A stretch of 64,000 nt of DNA, taken from UBA5543 sp964464965. Its GTDB lineage: Bacteria > Bacteroidota > Bacteroidia > Chitinophagales > Chitinophagaceae. Of the stretch, positions 60,902 through 64,000 are shown piece after piece. Position numbers and translations under genes: made by a program. The notes below the pieces were generated by a model. It was not told the DNA's origin and made no database searches. It saw only the letters and a list, made by a program, of their open reading frames with translations. Within the stretch, counting starts at the first letter, position 1, and each line of letters begins with the position of its first letter. Where the stretch lies: assembly GCA_964464965.1 (NCBI GenBank), contig CAYXHM010000008.1:62001-126000 (forward strand). The letters are read 5' to 3'.

Positions 60902-61200
60902 TATGGATATAAACCATTCCAGGGCAGATAGTCACACTTATAATATTGTGGAGGTCGATTTATATCCTACATATATATAGTTTGTATAGCATATTCTACA
61001 TTCTGGCATGCATTCACTTTAATGTACTAGTGCTTTCGGCAGAAACTGTTCTAATGCTTAGGGGATATAATTTCGGAGGAGTCTTAATGCTACTTGAGAT
61101 ATTGCAGCCTTTTGGAGCAATAACGATATGAAATGTCAGTAGCAATTTGATTTTCACCGGATATTAACATTAATATGTAACAACCATAATGCATTTTATC
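60902..61200. other. 300-base gap after tRNA-Leu
   Basis: AT-rich, no credible gene. A 61-codon frame at 60946-61131 has no protein-like features. The -7 box of the next gene lies just beyond. Confidence 0.55.
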
Positions 61201-61208
61201 TACTTTTG
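61201..61208 (+). promoter_or_regulatory. -7 box before the gene at 61219
   Basis: TACTTTTG matches TAnnTTTG, ten bases before the ATG, so the transcript would have almost no leader. Confidence 0.35.
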
Positions 61209-61218
61209 ACGAGCGAAA

Positions 61219-61641
61219 ATGAGATTGCTATTCAGGATATTTGTGTCACTCAGCTGCCTGCTTTTGGGTTTTAGCAGTAGTACGGAAGCACATGCCTTAG
61301 AAGATTGCATGATGTTTTCTCCTGCCCGCTCGGTGAAGCACGCTACATATATTGTACCGCCATTTAAAGTTTGTGAAGGCCTTCCTGTACTCATCTACCA
61401 TATACCGGAATCAGAGTATAGCTACGAACGGGTATATGAGGAAAGAGATGAAGAAACCACATCCTCTCATCCGGTAAAGAAGAAAAGGAGCAGTGACAAC
61501 AAAGATTATTTCACAAGCTTTTATTCTACCTCTTCGAAATATTTCCATTATTTTCCTGATGAAGGTCTATCTATTGGTAGGCATTATTATTCTTTTCTCT
61601 CTCTTTCCCGGACCATAGCGTTCGGCGTTATACGCATTTGA
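61219..61641 (+). CDS. Hypothetical exported protein upstream of the RND genes
   Basis: 140 residues. A signal peptide (LLFRIFVSLSCLLLGFSSSTEAHA) is followed by a small domain with two cysteines (EDCMMFSPARS, PPFKVCEGLPV) and a region rich in Ser, Glu and Lys. The C-terminus (RTIAFGVIRI) is hydrophobic. I do not recognise it. It could be linked to the RND genes 158 bases further on, but a shared operon is not shown. Confidence 0.55.
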   Translation: MRLLFRIFVSLSCLLLGFSSSTEAHALEDCMMFSPARSVKHATYIVPPFKVCEGLPVLIYHIPESEYSYERVYEERDEETTSSHPVKKKRSSDNKDYFTSFYSTSSKYFHYFPDEGLSIGRHYYSFLSLSRTIAFGVIRI

Positions 61642-61798
61642 TTTTTTTGTAGCAACACCATTTGCCTGTTACATGCTGGTCACCCGTGCAGCACGTGAGA
61701 TGTCGTTTTAAACGCATGTCCACGAAGGAATGCAGCAGTGCATACACTCGGCCAATCCATATCGGGAATATCAAAAATAGCGTAAATACAAAACTATC

Positions 61799-62878
61799 AT
61801 GAATAGAATTTTCATGCTGGCAGGTGTATGTGGATTGCTTTTTGCAAGTTGCAGCACCAATAGCGAGAACAAGGAAGAAACTGTAAAATTTATTGTTACC
61901 AGCCCAATAAGAATAGACACGTCCATAACAAAAGAATACGTTTGCCAGATACAATCTATACGACATATAGAATTGCGTGCCCGGGAAAAGGGCTATCTAC
62001 AAAACATTTTTGTTGACGAAGGTAAGTTTGTAAAAGAAGGGCAACTTCTATTCCGCATCATGCCCAATCTCTACGAAGCTGAAATGCAAAAGGCAAAGGC
62101 TGAAGCCAATTTTGCTGAAATAGAATATAAAAACACAAAAAGGCTTGCCGATAGCAATGTAGTATCGAATAATGAAGCGGCAATGGCGAAAGCTAAGTTT
62201 GACAAAACAAAAGCGGAGCTTTCATTAGCCCAGGTACACCTGCAGTTTACAGAGATCAGAGCCCCATTTGATGGTATTATAAATCGGTTCAATTTAAAAC
62301 TGGGAAGCCTGGCAGACGAGGGAGACCTACTCACCACCTTATCTGACAACAGTAAGATGTGGGTGTACTTTAACGTACCTGAAGCTGAGTACCTGGACTA
62401 TAGGGCCAATTTTAAAAAGGATAGCATGATAAATGTAAATCTTTTATTGGCGAATAACGAGGTGTTTGAATACCCTGGTGTGATTGAGACAATAGAAGCC
62501 GAATTTAATAACGAAACCGGTAATATCGCTTTCAGGGCTACATTTCCTAATCCAAAAGGATTGCTGAGACATGGCGAAACAGGGAATATCATGGTAAAGC
62601 AGCCTTATCCGGACGCACTTATCATTCCACAGAAAGCTACGATGGAGATCATGGACAAAAAGTATGTTTTTGTAGTAGATAAAAACACCAAGGTGCAGTT
62701 AAGGCACATTGTTATCGCTGCCGAAATGCCAGACCTGTACATCATAAAAGAGGGCCTGGAAGAAGGTGAAAAAATACTTCTTGAAGGCCTCCGTAAGGTA
62801 AAGAACAATGATAAGATATCATTTGAATACCGGGCACCTGAACAGGTGATGTCTCACCTGAAATTACCGACAGAATAA
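61799..62878 (+). CDS. RND efflux periplasmic adaptor (membrane-fusion protein)
   Basis: 359 residues. Lipobox GLLFASC gives a lipid anchor. The biotinyl-lipoyl half motifs (IELRAREKGYLQNIFVDEGKFVKEGQ and IRAPFDGIINRFNLKLGSLADEGD) flank a coiled-coil hairpin (about residues 95-140, MQKAKAEANFAEIEYKNTKRLADS). A beta-barrel and membrane-proximal domain follow. It links the inner-membrane pump to an outer-membrane channel, which is not in this window. The permease gene begins 25 bases after its stop. Confidence 0.93.
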   Translation: MNRIFMLAGVCGLLFASCSTNSENKEETVKFIVTSPIRIDTSITKEYVCQIQSIRHIELRAREKGYLQNIFVDEGKFVKEGQLLFRIMPNLYEAEMQKAKAEANFAEIEYKNTKRLADSNVVSNNEAAMAKAKFDKTKAELSLAQVHLQFTEIRAPFDGIINRFNLKLGSLADEGDLLTTLSDNSKMWVYFNVPEAEYLDYRANFKKDSMINVNLLLANNEVFEYPGVIETIEAEFNNETGNIAFRATFPNPKGLLRHGETGNIMVKQPYPDALIIPQKATMEIMDKKYVFVVDKNTKVQLRHIVIAAEMPDLYIIKEGLEEGEKILLEGLRKVKNNDKISFEYRAPEQVMSHLKLPTE

Positions 62879-62903
62879 TGTAAAGCTTCAAAAAACAAAC
62901 CAC

Positions 62904-64000
62904 ATGTTTAATATATTTATCAAAAGGCCTGTCCTTGCGATAGTGATATCACTTGTCATTATCTTCATGGGCATACTGGCTATTAATACGCTGCCTACAT
63001 CGCAGTTCCCTTCAATCGCCCCACCAAGGGTATTGGTGAGTGTAGCATACCCCGGGGCCAGTGCAGACGTGCTGGTCCAGTCTGTTCTCATCCCGATGGA
63101 AAAAGCCATAAATGGTGTACCGGGTATGAGATACATGAGTTCGGACGCTACAAGCGCAGGCGAGGCTACCATACAGGTGGTTTTCAACCTGGGCACAGAC
63201 CCTAACCAGGCCGTGGTAAACGTCAAAAATCGTATAGAACAGGTAACCAACAGGCTGCCACCATTGGTACAGCGCGAGGGTATCATTGTAAACATACTAC
63301 AGGCAAATATGCTGATGTATGTGAACGTGTACAGCAAAGACAAACATGCAGATGAAAACTTCCTGTACAACTTTGCCAACGTAAATATACTGCGTGAACT
63401 GAGTCGTGTAACCGGCGTGGGCAGTGCACAGATACTCGGTACCAGGCAATATGCCATGCGTATATGGCTAAAGCCAGACAGGATGCGGGCTTATAATATC
63501 GCCACAGAGGAGATAATGGAAGCCCTGGCCAGCCAGAGTGTCATAGGCTCGCCGGGAAGAATCGGAAGGAGTGATGGCAAACGTTCCCAGGCGCTGGAAT
63601 ATGTATTGACCTATCAGGGAAGATACAACAAGCCAGAACAGTACGATGATATCATTATCAGGGCAAACCCCGAAGGTGAGATCCTTCACCTGAAGGATGT
63701 TGCAGACGTAGAACTGGGAAGTGAATTTTATGATATCTATTCTAACCTGAATAATCACCCATCTGCGGCTATTGTACTGAAGCAGACCTATGGCAGTAAT
63801 GCCAGCGTTGTAATTAAAAACATAAAAGCAAAGCTGGAAGAGATCAAAGCAAGTTCCTTCCCGACAGGGATGGACTATGAGATCAGCTACGACGTTTCTA
63901 ACTTTCTGGACGCTTCTATCGAAAAAGTGATACATACACTGGCGGAAGCCTTTATACTCGTAGCCTTTGTTGTATTCCTGTTCCTTGGAGACTGGCGCTC
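62904..64000 (+). CDS. RND efflux pump permease (AcrB-like), partial
   Basis: 365 codons of a protein that would be about 1000-1050 residues and runs off the window. It opens MFNIFIKRPVLAIVISLVII, then NTLPTSQFPSIAPPRVLVSVAYPGASA, the classic first-helix and porter-domain text of HAE-1 pumps; ATIQVVFNLGTDPNQAVVNVKNR and QILGTRQYAMRIWLKPDRM follow. The visible end (HTLAEAFILVAFVVFLFLGDW) is the start of the second membrane helix set. It pumps drugs or other small molecules out with the adaptor encoded upstream. Confidence 0.95.
   Translation, partial: MFNIFIKRPVLAIVISLVIIFMGILAINTLPTSQFPSIAPPRVLVSVAYPGASADVLVQSVLIPMEKAINGVPGMRYMSSDATSAGEATIQVVFNLGTDPNQAVVNVKNRIEQVTNRLPPLVQREGIIVNILQANMLMYVNVYSKDKHADENFLYNFANVNILRELSRVTGVGSAQILGTRQYAMRIWLKPDRMRAYNIATEEIMEALASQSVIGSPGRIGRSDGKRSQALEYVLTYQGRYNKPEQYDDIIIRANPEGEILHLKDVADVELGSEFYDIYSNLNNHPSAAIVLKQTYGSNASVVIKNIKAKLEEIKASSFPTGMDYEISYDVSNFLDASIEKVIHTLAEAFILVAFVVFLFLGDWR

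Noticed and set aside
61628..61966. 112-codon minus-strand frame with a cysteine-rich end
   Set aside because: The end (CCTGDQHVTGKWCC) is curious, but most of the frame is antisense to the adaptor gene and no start fits the region outside it.

Overview
The window looks like chromosomal DNA of a member of the Bacteroidota, most likely Chitinophagia/Chitinophagaceae. The phylum is inferred from several things seen in the sequence: many secreted proteins ending in a type IX secretion (T9SS) sorting domain, promoters of the TTG-N19/20-TAnnTTTG kind, few Shine-Dalgarno sequences, DUF58/DUF4412/DUF6371/DUF2807 family proteins, and a terminal-oxidase assembly cluster of Bacteroidota type. The family-level placement is a guess.

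Layout. 1-5.4 kb: end of an outer-membrane-type protein, a DUF58 protein, a DUF4412 protein, a CvfB-like S1 protein, a cupin, a T9SS protein and a zinc-ribbon gene broken by a stop codon. 5.6-9.6 kb: HU, tRNA-Leu(TAA), tRNA-Gly(GCC), the cytochrome c maturation genes ccmB-ccmC-ccmD and glutamate dehydrogenase. 9.6-14.0 kb: an accessory island with a DUF6371 zinc-ribbon/Toprim protein, a KAP-like P-loop NTPase and a RepA/RecA-like ATPase, with a MITE-like element, two copies of a 52-bp hairpin repeat flanking the NTPase gene, a 36-bp in-frame tandem repeat and a ~180-bp nested palindrome. 14.0-18.7 kb: surface-glycan genes (FAD oxidoreductase, GT2, GT39-type membrane glycosyltransferase with TPRs). 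18.7-25 kb: small membrane protein, lipoprotein, FKBP isomerase, two paralogous secreted beta proteins, YceI, a two-TM protein, PspC and aconitase. 25-35.8 kb: large surface proteins (beta-propeller/Ig T9SS protein, OmpA protein, tandem DUF3494 ice-binding protein) and an HMA-AraC regulator. 36.2-40.5 kb: heme O synthase, oxidase subunits III and IV, SCO, DUF420 and a small Cys-pair membrane protein. 40.5-47.1 kb: DUF2807, DUF2147, lipoprotein, T9SS protein with dockerin-like loops, and a PapD-like chaperone with three pilin-like subunits. 47-55.2 kb: M16 protease, DegT-fold enzyme with the PLP lysine replaced by histidine, small proteins and mlaE-mlaF-mlaD. 55.2-64 kb: LytTR/LytS two-component system with LiaF-like and DUF4288 genes, GT2, histidine kinase, tRNA-Leu(GAG) and an RND efflux adaptor and permease (cut by the window end).

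Working together: ccmBCD and the ctaB-cox cluster both serve the respiratory chain. The glycan genes and the DegT-fold dehydrase point to surface polysaccharide synthesis. Mla, LiaF/LytTR, PspC and RND genes deal with envelope upkeep and stress. The candidate for an undescribed system is the PapD-like chaperone with five related small secreted subunits at two loci and no usher in view. The second is the hairpin-flanked KAP NTPase cassette inside the mobile-element replication module.
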